From PLGF01 sp052139695 (GTDB taxonomy: Bacteria > Verrucomicrobiota > Verrucomicrobiia > Limisphaerales > Palsa-1400), in assembly GCA_052139695.1 (NCBI GenBank), contig JBKQWF010000171.1:27014-91013 (forward strand): 64,000 bases of DNA, read 5' to 3'. The notes beneath the pieces were generated by a model. That model had not been told where the DNA came from, searched no databases, and worked only from the letters and a program-made list of their open reading frames with translations. The position numbers and the translations under genes are program-made. Position 1 is the stretch's first letter. Each line of letters opens with the position of its first letter. Below, piece by piece: positions 49,140 to 58,514 of this stretch.

Positions 49140-52100
49140 ATGCCAGAGCGGGACAGCCGGACTTACGAGGTGACTTTTTGCAGCCGTGTTGCGGGCTGGG
49201 CCAACGAGTTGTTTCATCAGCGCCCGGAATGGCCGTTCCGTCGCGCGGAAATTGAGGAATCAAAAACCATCAATCGAAAGCGTTCTGATCTCCGCATCTA
49301 CGGCGAGGCGGCAAAGCTGCTTCTTGCCGGAGAAGTGAAGATGCCGGGCACGGAGCAAGGCCGCAGCCCGTATCACCCTAATTTGATTAGTGACGCTTCC
49401 TCCAAGGCTGACAATGCCGGGGCGGAGTTTTTTTTTACCTGGAATGTAAACCAGTTCGTGCTCTTCGACCGCAAGAAGTGGCATCTCCCGATTTTTGAGC
49501 GGCGGGTTAAGGATTACCTGCTGGGCCTAAATCTGGAAAAACCAGAAGACGTTGACCGTGCGGAAGTGGAAACTCGCATCAAGGGGTTTCTCGCCGAGTT
49601 TTTCGGCGAATTTGCGGCGATTGTTTCCGGCCAGCAGCCGGAGTGGGGAATGCGGCTTGACGAATGGTTCATTCGGGCCTTTGAAAGCCACATTGCCTGG
49701 CCGGTAAAACTCACGGCGGAATTCCTCTTCGCCAGGGCCAGCGCTGATAAAACCTTTGACCATAAATTGCAGGACTGGCTGGGAATGGAGCAAAGCTGGC
49801 AGTTTACCCGCAACGACCCCGCGCAGTGGCGGGAAACTCTCGATCGTGCCGCCCGGACACTTTGTTACGTTTTCGCCAACCGCTTGATTTTTTACGAATC
49901 CGTCCGCGCCAAATTCACGGAATTGCCAGGGCTGGCCATTCCCAAAACCATCGAGTCCGCCGAGGCGCTTTACGCGCATTTCCAAAAGGCCTTTCAAAAG
50001 GCGGTGGACGCCACAGGCGATTACGAAACGCTCTTTTATCCGTCGGAGAAGGACTGGGCTGGGCCGTTCACTTTTGGCCACGACGATTCGGCGGAAGCGT
50101 GGCGGTCCGTTCTCCAAAATCTGGAGCCGTTCAACTTCAAACTGATCCCGACGGACATTTTGGGTGGCATCTTCCGCCGCATCATTGACCCCGCGGAGCG
50201 GCACAAATTCGGGCAACACTACACTAACGAAGACCTCGTCGATGTCGTCAACGCCTTTTGCATCCGCGGCGCCGAGGACAACGTGTTGGATCCGACTTGC
50301 GGCTCAGGGAGTTTCCTGGTTCGCGCCTACCACCGAAAAGCCTGGCTCAAGCAAGACGGGCGGCGGACGCACTCCGGCGTCACGCATCAGGACCGCCTCT
50401 CTCAAATCTACGGCGTGGACATTTCCGTTTTTGCCGCTCACCTCTCCACTCTGAACCTCGCCGCGCGCGACATCCAAGACGAGGAAAACTATCCACGCAT
50501 CCGGCGCGGGAATTTCTTTGAAGTGGCCGCCGACGTGGCAAAGCGAAAACCATTTTGCCTTCTCCCGCATGGCTTGCGGGGCGAACGCACGCCCGGCCCC
50601 ATTCTCTTGCCGCCTCTCCAAGCCATTGTCGGCAATCCCCCTTACGTCCGGCAGGAACTCATTCCTAAACGGGGGCAGAAGGGCGCCAAACCCATGTCCA
50701 CCAAAGAGGACTTGTTGCAGTTTTGCGTCCAGGCCTGGCCCGGGTTGAACCTCGGCGGGCGCAGCGATTTCCATTGCTATTTCTGGCCCGCGGCCACGCG
50801 ATTCCTGGTGGAAGGCGGGTGGTTTGGTTTCCTGGTCTCTTCCAGTTGGCTGGACGTGGAATACGGCTTTGCCTTGCAGGAATGGGTTTTGAGCAACTTC
50901 CGCATCCATGCGATTTTTGAGAGCAACGCGGAACCGTGGTTTGAAGACGCCCGCGTCAAGACTTGTGCCGTTATCTTGCAACGTTGCGCGGACGCCGCGA
51001 TGCGTGAGGCGCAACTGGTCCGCTTTGTGCGGTTGGACGCGCCGCTGCACGCGATTCTGGGCGAGCGCCCCGACGACAACGCCCGGCAGGACGCTGCCGA
51101 GAAATTCCGTTCCGATATTCTGGCCTGCCGAAAAAATGCGGCCCGCGGCGGCTGGCGGGTGGTCTTGAAACAACAGAAAGACCTTTGGGACGACGGCTTG
51201 CGCGCGGGCCGTTTATTTGAAAGGCAAAAACAACGCGACTTGGCCGACGAGGTGAAGCCGGAGGCCGGGACGGTCGAAGACGACGAAACCGAAGCGCCGG
51301 AATTTGACGAAAATGGCAACGGCAAGTTGCACGAAATCTCCGCCACGGGTTATGGCGGCGGAAAATGGGGCAAATATCTCCGCGCCCCGAATTTTTATTT
51401 TCGCGTGATGGAGCGCTACGGCGGCCGCTTTGTGCCATTGGGGGAGATTGCCGTCGTCCGGCGTGGCATAACCAGCGGCTGCGACGCCTTCTTCATGCCG
51501 CGTGACGTGTCCGCCAAGTTTCTGGAGGATTATTCCAAGTTGAATTGGAATGAGGCTCCGATAATCAATCATTGCAGACGAACCGAAGTTGAATCCGGTA
51601 CGGTAAAACTAATTCAGGCCGGAGACGGCACGGTCCATCCCGTGGAAGCAAGATTTCTTGCCCCCGAGATTCACAGCTTGATGAACGTAAGCCGCCCAAT
51701 GATGGCGGCCGCCAACCTCGACCGGCTTGTATTACAGGTCTCGCAGCCGATGGGAGAATTAACCGGGACCCATGTTAAGAAGTATCTGCGTTATGGGGAA
51801 ACAACGACTTTTGCCTCTAAGAAGAGCAGGGCCGTGCCCGTCCCGCAACGGTCAACCTGCGCGGCGCGCAGCCCTTGGTACGATTTGACATACACAAAGC
51901 GCGGGGATTTTGTATGGCCTAAATCCCAGCAATACCGGCATGTGGTCGTCCACAACAAGAACCGCCTGATTGTCAACTGTAATCTTTACGATGTCACGGT
52001 GGTGGATGACAAGGCTGCGCCGGAAATCCTGGCGGCGGTTCTGAATTCCACGTTGGTGGCCTTAACCAAAGTTTATTTTGGCCGATACGCGGGGACGGAG

Positions 52101-52973
52101 GGAAATCTCAAAACGGAAGTGGTGGACGTGAATCTGTTGGAAGTCCCCGACCCCCGGGTTGTGGCCAGGGGTGTCGCCAAAAAATTGCGAGATGCCTTCG
52201 CCAAGCTCTGCGAGCGGGACACGCGGCCCTTGGTCGAGGAGGAATTCATGGAATGCCATTCCGCCGAGCGCGCCAGGAAACTGGCGGAAAAACCCATCGG
52301 CCTGCCGGCGGAATTGCAAACGAAAGACCGCCGCGCGCTCGATCTCGCCGTCTTTGAATTGCTGGGGGTGGCGGATGCGAACGAGCGCGAGACGCTTTGC
52401 GATGAGCTTTACCACGAAACCGCCGCGCATTTCCGGCAAATCCGCGTCGGGGAAATCCAGAAACAGGAACAGCGCGCTCGCTCTGAAGGCCGGGAGTTCC
52501 GCACCGATGAATTGTCCGTCGATTTATGGGACGCGTTGGCCGAGGCCGAAAAGCAGCCGCTGGCCGAATGGCTGGCTTCGCGGACGAGCGGCGGCAAGAC
52601 TTTCACGATCCCGGATGGCCAGGCCAGCCTGCCTGACGCCAACGATTTTCTGGACGCCACCACGGTCTTTTTTCGCCAGTCTGCCGCCGGGAAGGCCAAG
52701 GCGGCACCGATGCCAACGCCATCTCGCAGCCACGCGGAGATTATTCATACCTTGGCACAGTTAAACCTGCACGGCGCCGTCCGCCTGCCAGAAACTGAAA
52801 GCGCCGCGCGCGAGTTAAAGGAGTTACTGGACGCCCGGCTGGCCGCGATCGCGGAGAGGGCCAGCCACCTGGCCCGCAGTCGAAGCAGCGACGAGCACAA
52901 AGCCGCAGACTTGGCGGGCCTTCTGCGACACTGGATGATTCACGGCCGGCCGCGGAAGCAGACAGAAGACTAG
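49140..52973 (+). CDS. Type IIG-like restriction endonuclease/adenine methyltransferase
   Basis: A 1277-residue single-chain R-M protein. N-terminal PD-(D/E)xK-type nuclease: Asp50 in R-S-D-L-R-I-Y and Glu65-x-Lys67 in A-G-E-V-K-M-P. Amino-MTase of the N6-adenine gamma class: F-x-x-G-Q-H-Y-T helix, D-P-T-C-G-S-G-S-F-L at about 383-392 (SAM) and N-P-P-Y-V-R-Q at about 499 (catalysis). A target-recognition-type C-terminal half follows (R-R-G-I-T-S-G-C-D-A-F-F, then V-L-N-S-T-L-V-A-L). A single protein that both methylates and cuts is the type IIG/Eco57I layout; BREX PglX-like genes are an alternative but no BREX partners are present. No other R-M gene adjoins it. Confidence 0.85.
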   Translation: MPERDSRTYEVTFCSRVAGWANELFHQRPEWPFRRAEIEESKTINRKRSDLRIYGEAAKLLLAGEVKMPGTEQGRSPYHPNLISDASSKADNAGAEFFFTWNVNQFVLFDRKKWHLPIFERRVKDYLLGLNLEKPEDVDRAEVETRIKGFLAEFFGEFAAIVSGQQPEWGMRLDEWFIRAFESHIAWPVKLTAEFLFARASADKTFDHKLQDWLGMEQSWQFTRNDPAQWRETLDRAARTLCYVFANRLIFYESVRAKFTELPGLAIPKTIESAEALYAHFQKAFQKAVDATGDYETLFYPSEKDWAGPFTFGHDDSAEAWRSVLQNLEPFNFKLIPTDILGGIFRRIIDPAERHKFGQHYTNEDLVDVVNAFCIRGAEDNVLDPTCGSGSFLVRAYHRKAWLKQDGRRTHSGVTHQDRLSQIYGVDISVFAAHLSTLNLAARDIQDEENYPRIRRGNFFEVAADVAKRKPFCLLPHGLRGERTPGPILLPPLQAIVGNPPYVRQELIPKRGQKGAKPMSTKEDLLQFCVQAWPGLNLGGRSDFHCYFWPAATRFLVEGGWFGFLVSSSWLDVEYGFALQEWVLSNFRIHAIFESNAEPWFEDARVKTCAVILQRCADAAMREAQLVRFVRLDAPLHAILGERPDDNARQDAAEKFRSDILACRKNAARGGWRVVLKQQKDLWDDGLRAGRLFERQKQRDLADEVKPEAGTVEDDETEAPEFDENGNGKLHEISATGYGGGKWGKYLRAPNFYFRVMERYGGRFVPLGEIAVVRRGITSGCDAFFMPRDVSAKFLEDYSKLNWNEAPIINHCRRTEVESGTVKLIQAGDGTVHPVEARFLAPEIHSLMNVSRPMMAAANLDRLVLQVSQPMGELTGTHVKKYLRYGETTTFASKKSRAVPVPQRSTCAARSPWYDLTYTKRGDFVWPKSQQYRHVVVHNKNRLIVNCNLYDVTVVDDKAAPEILAAVLNSTLVALTKVYFGRYAGTEGNLKTEVVDVNLLEVPDPRVVARGVAKKLRDAFAKLCERDTRPLVEEEFMECHSAERARKLAEKPIGLPAELQTKDRRALDLAVFELLGVADANERETLCDELYHETAAHFRQIRVGEIQKQEQRARSEGREFRTDELSVDLWDALAEAEKQPLAEWLASRTSGGKTFTIPDGQASLPDANDFLDATTVFFRQSAAGKAKAAPMPTPSRSHAEIIHTLAQLNLHGAVRLPETESAARELKELLDARLAAIAERASHLARSRSSDEHKAADLAGLLRHWMIHGRPRKQTED

Positions 52974-53026
52974 TTGGCGCCCGACACGGGAGGGGCGATT
53001 AAATGTTATCAGGCAAGGTTTGGCAA

Positions 53027-53082
53027 GGTAGGGCGCGGACTCCGTGCGCGCCGCTCCGGCGGGCAGAGGACTGCCATCTACC
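53027..53082. repeat. Three-way-junction repeat (outer stem plus two hairpins)
   Basis: Outer arms GGTAG (53027-53031) and CTACC (53078-53082); inside are GGCGCG...CGCGCC (53032-53037 with 53047-53052) and GGCAG...CTGCC (53062-53066 with 53071-53075). All stems are perfect. It lies 54 bp after the type IIG stop and is noncoding. Confidence 0.65.
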
Positions 53083-53137
53083 ACAAAGTTGACCGGCGGT
53101 TTTAATCACACGAGATGACCACAGCACACACCAAGCG

Positions 53138-53848
53138 ATGAGAACATCTGATGAAAAGGAATTGAGGCAAGAGAAGCACAAGACGGCTTGCGGCGGGATT
53201 TTTGTGCGGAAGGAGTGTTGGAAACTCTCGTATAAAGGGTGGGGATTGGGATTGGGGTTCGTCATCCTCTTGCTCTTGGTGCTGAGGGGGACCGTCTATG
53301 GGTTTCTGGCACTCAGCGAGCCCATTCAAAGCGATTGTGTTGTGGTAGAAGGCTGGCTGGCACCCAATTACATGGCCAAAGCCGCGCAATTCATTCAAAC
53401 CCAGAAGATCCACCGCGTGTTCACGACAGGAAGCAGCGCCGACGATGAATGGGACACATTTCGAGGAGAAACCTACGCGGAACTGGGGAAAACACGCCTG
53501 GCCTCGCTGGGGGTGCCTAAGGAAGAGATTATAGCTGTGCCCAGCCACGTCAGCCAGAGAGACCGCACCTACAATTCGGCCCTGGCCCTGAAAGAATGGT
53601 GCAGTCAGAACGGGAACACCCTCGCTTCTTTTAACCTGTTGAGCGAAGGACCTCACGCGAGGCGTTCGTATATGTTGTTTCAGCGCGCCTTGGGACCAAA
53701 AACAGAAATTGGCATCATTGCCCTGAAATCGGTTGACGATGAGAGGATGAATTGGTGGCAGACCAGTGCCGGGTTTCGAAGCGTGACGGGTGAATGTGTT
53801 GCCTATTTATACGCGGCCATCATTTTCCACCCCCCACGCAACAAGTAA
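53138..53848 (+). CDS. DUF218 (YdcF/SanA-like) membrane-anchored protein
   Basis: A 236-residue protein: basic N-terminus, one membrane helix (L-G-F-V-I-L-L-L-L-V-L-R-G), then the DUF218 fold: D-C-V-V-V-E-G-W-L-A, F-T-T-G-S-S-A, L-G-V-P-K-E-E-I-I-A-V, and R-T-Y-N-S-A-L-A-L-K-E-W. E. coli SanA/ElyC relatives act in envelope integrity or peptidoglycan precursor handling. Single gene with repeat-rich flanks; region 53849-54031 carries ACCACGGATGGCACGGATT-type repeat sequence. Confidence 0.8.
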   Translation: MRTSDEKELRQEKHKTACGGIFVRKECWKLSYKGWGLGLGFVILLLLVLRGTVYGFLALSEPIQSDCVVVEGWLAPNYMAKAAQFIQTQKIHRVFTTGSSADDEWDTFRGETYAELGKTRLASLGVPKEEIIAVPSHVSQRDRTYNSALALKEWCSQNGNTLASFNLLSEGPHARRSYMLFQRALGPKTEIGIIALKSVDDERMNWWQTSAGFRSVTGECVAYLYAAIIFHPPRNK

Positions 53849-54031
53849 TCCCGCCGTTGCTGGGAACCGGAGGGACCACGGATGGCACGGATTTCATGGA
53901 TAGAAACCATTCGTGGCACTCTCCAACGAGCGCTCCGGGCAGGCTTTAGCGCCGCCTACGTCCTGCCTGATGCTTGGTTCGGATGAATTCGTCTGGCCAT
54001 TGCCGCCCGCGCGGATTACTCTCTGCCTGGC

Positions 54032-54751
54032 ATGGCCAAGCTTGTCTTCGACATTGAAACCTCCGCTTTGCCACTGGAGCAATTCGACGCTGTCCAGCAG
54101 GAATACCTCTTTCGTGAGGCGGAGAATCTGCCCGATCCCGGCGCGCGGCTGGCCCGGCGCCAGGAAATCCGCCGCCAATTCAGTCTCTGGCCTTTTACCG
54201 GACAGATTGTTTGTATCGCCATGCTCAATGCCGACAGTTCCCGGGGCAAAGTCCTTTTTTTGGCCCAAGACATGGAGTCCGATGGCGCCAAGGCTGGCAC
54301 GGTTGAGTTTCTGCCTTGTGTCGATGAGGCCGTCCTGCTCATGGAGTTCTGGGAGGTGGCTTTGCATTACGATTCCATTGTCACCTTCAATGGCCGCGCC
54401 TTCGACGTGCCGTTTCTCTACATGCGCTCGGCCGTGCTCAAAGTCCCGGTCACGCGCAAGGATTGGCTTGGCTACCGTTTCCAGATCGAGCCGCATTGCG
54501 ATTTGCTCGAACAACTGACCTTCTATGGCGTCAGCGGGCGCGACGGAGCGGCCCGCCGTTTCAACCTCGATTTTTACTGCAAAGCGTTCGGCATCCCGTC
54601 GCCCAAGGGTCATGGCATCACCGGCATGGATGTGACGCGCCTGTCCGCCGAAGGCCGCGGCCGCGAGATCGCCAGCTACTGCTGGGGCGATGTCCAGGCC
54701 ACCGTTGAACTTTATCGGGTTTGGCGGGAACGCCTCGCCTCTATAAAATGA
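54032..54751 (+). CDS. DEDD-family 3'-5' exonuclease-like protein (PolB-exo type)
   Basis: A 239-residue RNase H-fold exonuclease. ExoI motif V-F-D-I-E-T at 5-10, ExoII F-N-G-R-A-F-D-V-P-F-L near residue 127, ExoIII Y-C-W-G-D-V-Q-A-T near 218, i.e. the DEDDy order with two metal ions. Resembles the 'predicted 3'-5' exonuclease related to DNA polymerase B' family. Nine bases before the nucleosidase-like gene, so probably one operon. Substrate not known. Confidence 0.88.
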   Translation: MAKLVFDIETSALPLEQFDAVQQEYLFREAENLPDPGARLARRQEIRRQFSLWPFTGQIVCIAMLNADSSRGKVLFLAQDMESDGAKAGTVEFLPCVDEAVLLMEFWEVALHYDSIVTFNGRAFDVPFLYMRSAVLKVPVTRKDWLGYRFQIEPHCDLLEQLTFYGVSGRDGAARRFNLDFYCKAFGIPSPKGHGITGMDVTRLSAEGRGREIASYCWGDVQATVELYRVWRERLASIK

Positions 54752-54760
54752 CCTCCGCTT

Positions 54761-55546
54761 ATGGCATTGCACAATAAAGGATACGGGCCGGTCGGGTGCC
54801 TCGCCAAGCCGCCGGTCGATCTGCTCCTCTGCTTTGCCGTTAAAGAGGAGATGAAGTTTTTCCGGGACCCGCCCGGCGGGATTCCGATGCGCGTCAAAAA
54901 GGGCGTTGGTGCTGCGCGAAAAGACGCCGCCAACCCCACCCGTGATCATCCCCGCGACACCGGCGTCACCCAGGTCTGGGTCACGGGTATTGGACGCAAG
55001 AATGCCGCCGTCAACATCCGCGAAGCCATGTCCAAGGTGCGGCCCGAGCGGGTCATCACCGCCGGCTTCGCGGGCGGTCTCAATCCCGCCCTGAAGGTCG
55101 CCACCGTCATCTACGAAGAAGATGCGGGCGCCGGTTTCGGCCCGGAATTGGAGAAGCTCGGCGCTCTTCCGGCCAGGTTTTATTGCCATCGCCGCGTCGC
55201 CACCACGGCGGCCGAGAAGCGCATGCTCTGGCAGCAATCCGGGGCCGACGCTGTCGAAATGGAGTCCTCCGTCATCCGCACGATTTGCCGCGAATTCGGG
55301 GTGCCCAGCGCCACCGTCCGGGTGATTTCCGACGACGCTTCCCACGATCTGCCGTTGGATTTCAACGCCCTCATGACTTCGGAAGACCGCCTCGATTACC
55401 TCAAGCTTTTGTGGACCATCCTCCGCCGTCCCAGCCGCATTTTCCGGCTGATGGAGTTTCAGCAGCAGACCCTGGCGGCGGCCCGCCGGCTCGGTGGAGT
55501 GCTTGAGGACTTACTTCGTGCCGAGCGGCGTCGAACGGACCTGTGA
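54761..55546 (+). CDS. MTAN/PNP-like nucleoside phosphorylase (HpnG-like)
   Basis: A 261-residue phosphorylase-superfamily protein: D-L-L-L-C-F-A-V-K-E-E-M-K-F-F near residue 20, I-T-A-G-F-A-G-G-L, and A-V-E-M-E-S-S-V-I-R, the M-E-x-E ribose-binding motif. Similar to hopanoid-associated HpnG and to MTA/SAH nucleosidases. The last 36 bases overlap the end of the convergent 4-TM gene. Its neighbour across the overlap is an HpnK-like deacetylase operon, which supports a hopanoid or lipid-linked sugar role, but squalene-hopene cyclase is not in the window. Confidence 0.75.
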   Translation: MALHNKGYGPVGCLAKPPVDLLLCFAVKEEMKFFRDPPGGIPMRVKKGVGAARKDAANPTRDHPRDTGVTQVWVTGIGRKNAAVNIREAMSKVRPERVITAGFAGGLNPALKVATVIYEEDAGAGFGPELEKLGALPARFYCHRRVATTAAEKRMLWQQSGADAVEMESSVIRTICREFGVPSATVRVISDDASHDLPLDFNALMTSEDRLDYLKLLWTILRRPSRIFRLMEFQQQTLAAARRLGGVLEDLLRAERRRTDL

Positions 55547-55951
55547 AGCGCCCGTTCCCTGGGCCGATTTTGCTTGCTCGTCGCTGTAACTGATCAGAAA
55601 CGCTCCCAGCGCGATGAGCGCCACCCCCGCCCAGCGCGTGGCGGTCACTTTTTCGCCCAGAACAAAATGGGCCGAGAGGGCCGCGACAATGAAACCGAGA
55701 GAAGTCAGCGGCCAGACAAAACTCATGTCCTTGACCTTGAGCATGTAAAGGAGCGCCCCAAAGAAAACCGCCTCCAAGGCGATCCCGCCCACGATGTTTT
55801 TATTCGACGCTCCGTTCCGGATCGCGCGCGCGATTTCGCTCACGGTCATGACCTTCGCCCCCTCAATTTCTTTCAGGCCCTTGGCCAGATAAGTCACTCC
55901 CACCGTTTCAATAATGGAGGCCACAATTAGTATGAGAAGTATTTTCGCCAT
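55511..55951 (-). CDS. Half-size EamA/SMR-type 4-TM membrane protein
   Basis: A 146-residue protein with four membrane helices: I-L-L-I-L-I-V-A-S-I-I-E-T-V, I-A-L-E-A-V-F-F-G-A-L-L-Y, P-L-T-S-L-G-F-I-V-A-A-L, W-A-G-V-A-L-I-A-L-G-A-F-L-I. This is one EamA repeat, as in SMR exporters and in the ArnE/ArnF flippase subunits of aminoarabinose-lipid A modification. It ends the operon GT-C-like protein - deacetylase - this gene (2-bp gap). A flippase for a lipid-linked sugar is a reasonable guess. Confidence 0.75.
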   Translation of the reverse strand: MAKILLILIVASIIETVGVTYLAKGLKEIEGAKVMTVSEIARAIRNGASNKNIVGGIALEAVFFGALLYMLKVKDMSFVWPLTSLGFIVAALSAHFVLGEKVTATRWAGVALIALGAFLISYSDEQAKSAQGTGASQVRSTPLGTK

Positions 55952-55953
55952 GA

Positions 55954-56787
55954 TTACAAGTCCTGGTAGCGGATCAATTGGATGGCCTGCGCCCGCGCCA
56001 GTTTCCGAATGGCGGGATCGACCAAGGCATCAAACTCATTTTTAAACTGATCAAGCGACGGATGCGAGTAAAGTTCCAAATCTCCAGACGGCAGCCGTCG
56101 CAGCAGCTTTTCCATATACTTAGCGTCCACCCGCCCGTTTTGCAACAGTCCAAAGACCCAGGCCGTGTGCCGCACGCCCTGGCGCTCCAGGCGGGGGCGC
56201 GCCCAATTTGAGAGCAGCCCAAAGATGACGGCGTGGCTGATCCGGTAGCCCCATTCCCCGGCAGCCAGCCGCGCGCTCGCCAAGAACGAGTCCCGTGTCA
56301 GACGCATTCCCTGGATTTTCCACCTTTCGGAGTTTTCCATGAGAATCTGGAAAATGACCGGATGCAAATGGATGTTCAGATGGCCGTTGACGTGGTCCAG
56401 CTTCAAGCCGGTGGCGTGAAATTTCGCGAATTGCTCCTCCATTTCCGCCTTCAACTCGCTCCGGCATTTCGCCTGGAAAAAATACCGCCAACCCGCCGCC
56501 GCCGCGTTTTCGGAAAATCGTCCGTCCACGCCGGCCAGATGCGCTATTCTCTCCGGCGGCAACGCCGCCCGTCCGCGGACCAGGGTGAGATGCAATCCCA
56601 CGCCGAGTCTCGGATTCTCGCGCGCCAGCCGGACCGCTTCGCCGGCTGCCGTTTCGTTGACCATCAGGCTGGCGCTGGTCAAAATGCCGTCGCGATGCGC
56701 CCGGACCACCGCCTCATTAATCGAGGACGATCGCCCAAAATCATCCGCATTGACAATTAATCGGCGCGCGGCGGTTTTTCCCTTCAT
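55954..56787 (-). CDS. ChbG/YdjC-family carbohydrate deacetylase (HpnK-like)
   Basis: A 277-residue YdjC/ChbG-fold protein: L-I-V-N-A-D-D-F-G-R-S-S-S-I-N-E-A-V (metal-binding Asp pair), L-M-V-N-E-T, G-L-H-L-T-L-V-R-G, and H-V-N-G-H-L-N-I-H-L-H-P, which gives the two metal His ligands. The family deacetylates N-acetyl sugars; HpnK members lie in hopanoid loci. It is the middle gene of a tight operon (4 bp after the GT-C-like gene, 2 bp before the 4-TM gene). Confidence 0.88.
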   Translation of the reverse strand: MKGKTAARRLIVNADDFGRSSSINEAVVRAHRDGILTSASLMVNETAAGEAVRLARENPRLGVGLHLTLVRGRAALPPERIAHLAGVDGRFSENAAAAGWRYFFQAKCRSELKAEMEEQFAKFHATGLKLDHVNGHLNIHLHPVIFQILMENSERWKIQGMRLTRDSFLASARLAAGEWGYRISHAVIFGLLSNWARPRLERQGVRHTAWVFGLLQNGRVDAKYMEKLLRRLPSGDLELYSHPSLDQFKNEFDALVDPAIRKLARAQAIQLIRYQDL

Positions 56788-56791
56788 GCGC

Positions 56792-58255
56792 TCAGGGCTT
56801 TCGCGGCAGCCGGCCGATCCACCAACCGTTGGCGGCGCGATGCCACTCCAACTCAGGAATATTTCCCCCGCGCGTCAGCCCCGTTGTTGGCAGCCACGAT
56901 TCGGTGATAATGAGCCGGTCTTGCGCCCGCATTTTTTCCACCCACGGATCGTAACCGCGCAAATCGCCGTAATTCCAGGCCACCTTGCGCGCCACCGCCA
57001 GGTCTTCCGGGAGCATGAGCGCGGATTCAAAACCCATGGCATAGCGCCAGGGCGCGGTGGGGTTCTTGAAGAACAGATCGTTAAAGACCGACACATCCAC
57101 GCTGTAAATGATCCCGCCGCTCTCCGGCAGCCAGCCTGCCAGCGAGGGGTCGTCCTGCGCCAGGTATTGCTTGGCCAGGTTGCCGGTCCAACGCCCATCC
57201 CGGTCACTGCTGATGCCGAGGAAGACCGCCAGGGCGAGCGCCAGTGTGACCGAGAGCCGATTCCAGGAATCGAACGGCATGAACGTTTGCAGTTGCTTCT
57301 CCAACTCCAGGGCCAGCCAAATGACCAGCGCCGGCAAACCCCAATCCCACCAAAACCGCCCGACTTTCAGCCCGAGCACCCAGCCCAGAACTCCCATCAC
57401 GAAGACCGGCTCAAGCAGGTTCCGCGCTTTCCAATCCGCCGAACGCGCCCGCCAAAGGAGCATCGCCATCACCCCCAGGACGAACGCGGCGTCGCCTTTC
57501 GAGGGCTGCAATTCCGGCACAAGCTGGCGGGTCAAGACCCGCCCTCCAAAAACTCCCAGCAGATGCCGCACGCATTGGTCCAGAAAAAGCCACGGATGCC
57601 CCGTTAAGGACGCCCCCAAAACACTGCCCGCCGCCCACAAAACGCCAAACCAAAACGCCTGCCGCCAGCGCCCCGCCAAAAACAGGCCCGCCGCCGGAAG
57701 GATCAATTGATAAAAAGAGCCATGCACCCACGCCGCCGCCGCGATGAAAAGGACCGTCGCCACGATTTCCCAGGGACCAGGCGTTTTCTTCCCCACCCGC
57801 GACCACACCAGGAGCAATGCCATATACGCGGCGATCGTGAATAGGTAGGGCCGCCCAAAACTGAGCCGGCCAATGAAGTCAGGACAGAACACCGCTGCCG
57901 CCAGCAAAGCTCCCAGCCACGCTTCCGGCCAACGCAGCCAGGCCAAGCCGGCGACGCTAAACAAAAGCATCAGCCCTGCCACCGGCAGCACCACCAGCGT
58001 CTCAACATCGCAATTCAGCAGGCGGTGAACCGCGCCCAGGATGGCATGCCAGCCCGGATGCGGATCCATGGCGAAATCCGGGCGCATCACCAGAATCTCC
58101 GACCACGGCTTGCCTGACACCGCTTTGGCCGCGTGACGCAATGCGTCATCCTGCGGCAGATAGCCCAGGCCGATGATGCGTCCCGCCACGCACAAAAGGG
58201 CAACGCAGACAACCATCCAAGCTGCCAGAGGAACGTAGCGTTTAAGCTTGGTCAT
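56792..58255 (-). CDS. GT-C-like polytopic membrane glycosyltransferase
   Basis: A 487-residue membrane protein from the ATG at 58255 with about 11 membrane helices and a soluble C-terminal ~110 residues. The first loop carries G-Y-L-P-Q-D-D-A-L-R-H-A-A-K-A, the acidic pair expected in GT-C enzymes. It is the full-length paralogue of the truncated gene at 1-1391. First gene of an operon with a deacetylase and a 4-TM half-transporter. Most likely transfers a sugar from an undecaprenyl carrier, in analogy with ArnT; this is inference. Confidence 0.75.
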   Translation of the reverse strand: MTKLKRYVPLAAWMVVCVALLCVAGRIIGLGYLPQDDALRHAAKAVSGKPWSEILVMRPDFAMDPHPGWHAILGAVHRLLNCDVETLVVLPVAGLMLLFSVAGLAWLRWPEAWLGALLAAAVFCPDFIGRLSFGRPYLFTIAAYMALLLVWSRVGKKTPGPWEIVATVLFIAAAAWVHGSFYQLILPAAGLFLAGRWRQAFWFGVLWAAGSVLGASLTGHPWLFLDQCVRHLLGVFGGRVLTRQLVPELQPSKGDAAFVLGVMAMLLWRARSADWKARNLLEPVFVMGVLGWVLGLKVGRFWWDWGLPALVIWLALELEKQLQTFMPFDSWNRLSVTLALALAVFLGISSDRDGRWTGNLAKQYLAQDDPSLAGWLPESGGIIYSVDVSVFNDLFFKNPTAPWRYAMGFESALMLPEDLAVARKVAWNYGDLRGYDPWVEKMRAQDRLIITESWLPTTGLTRGGNIPELEWHRAANGWWIGRLPRKP

Positions 58256-58514
58256 CCCCGGTTTTATAGCGCTTGAGGGACAGATGTAAAGGCATCGGTC
58301 GCACCGGGGGGACAAAGACTTTCGGTCATCCCTGGATTCCAGCCGCCCGGCCAAAGGATGAAGAGGGCCGGGTAGAGAAAAGAATCTTGTCCCGCACTTT
58401 GATCGCTCCCGCAGGCAATTCCGGGATTGCATTAGGTAAGGAAATGTTAGAGTGTAACAGAATTAGCACTAAGTTTAAAAAGATGGCGCTCCAGAGAGGG
58501 TGTCATTTCATCCT

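Noticed and set aside
53894..55345. 483-codon minus-strand frame
   Set aside because: Shadow of the exonuclease and nucleosidase genes, both of which carry family motifs on the plus strand.
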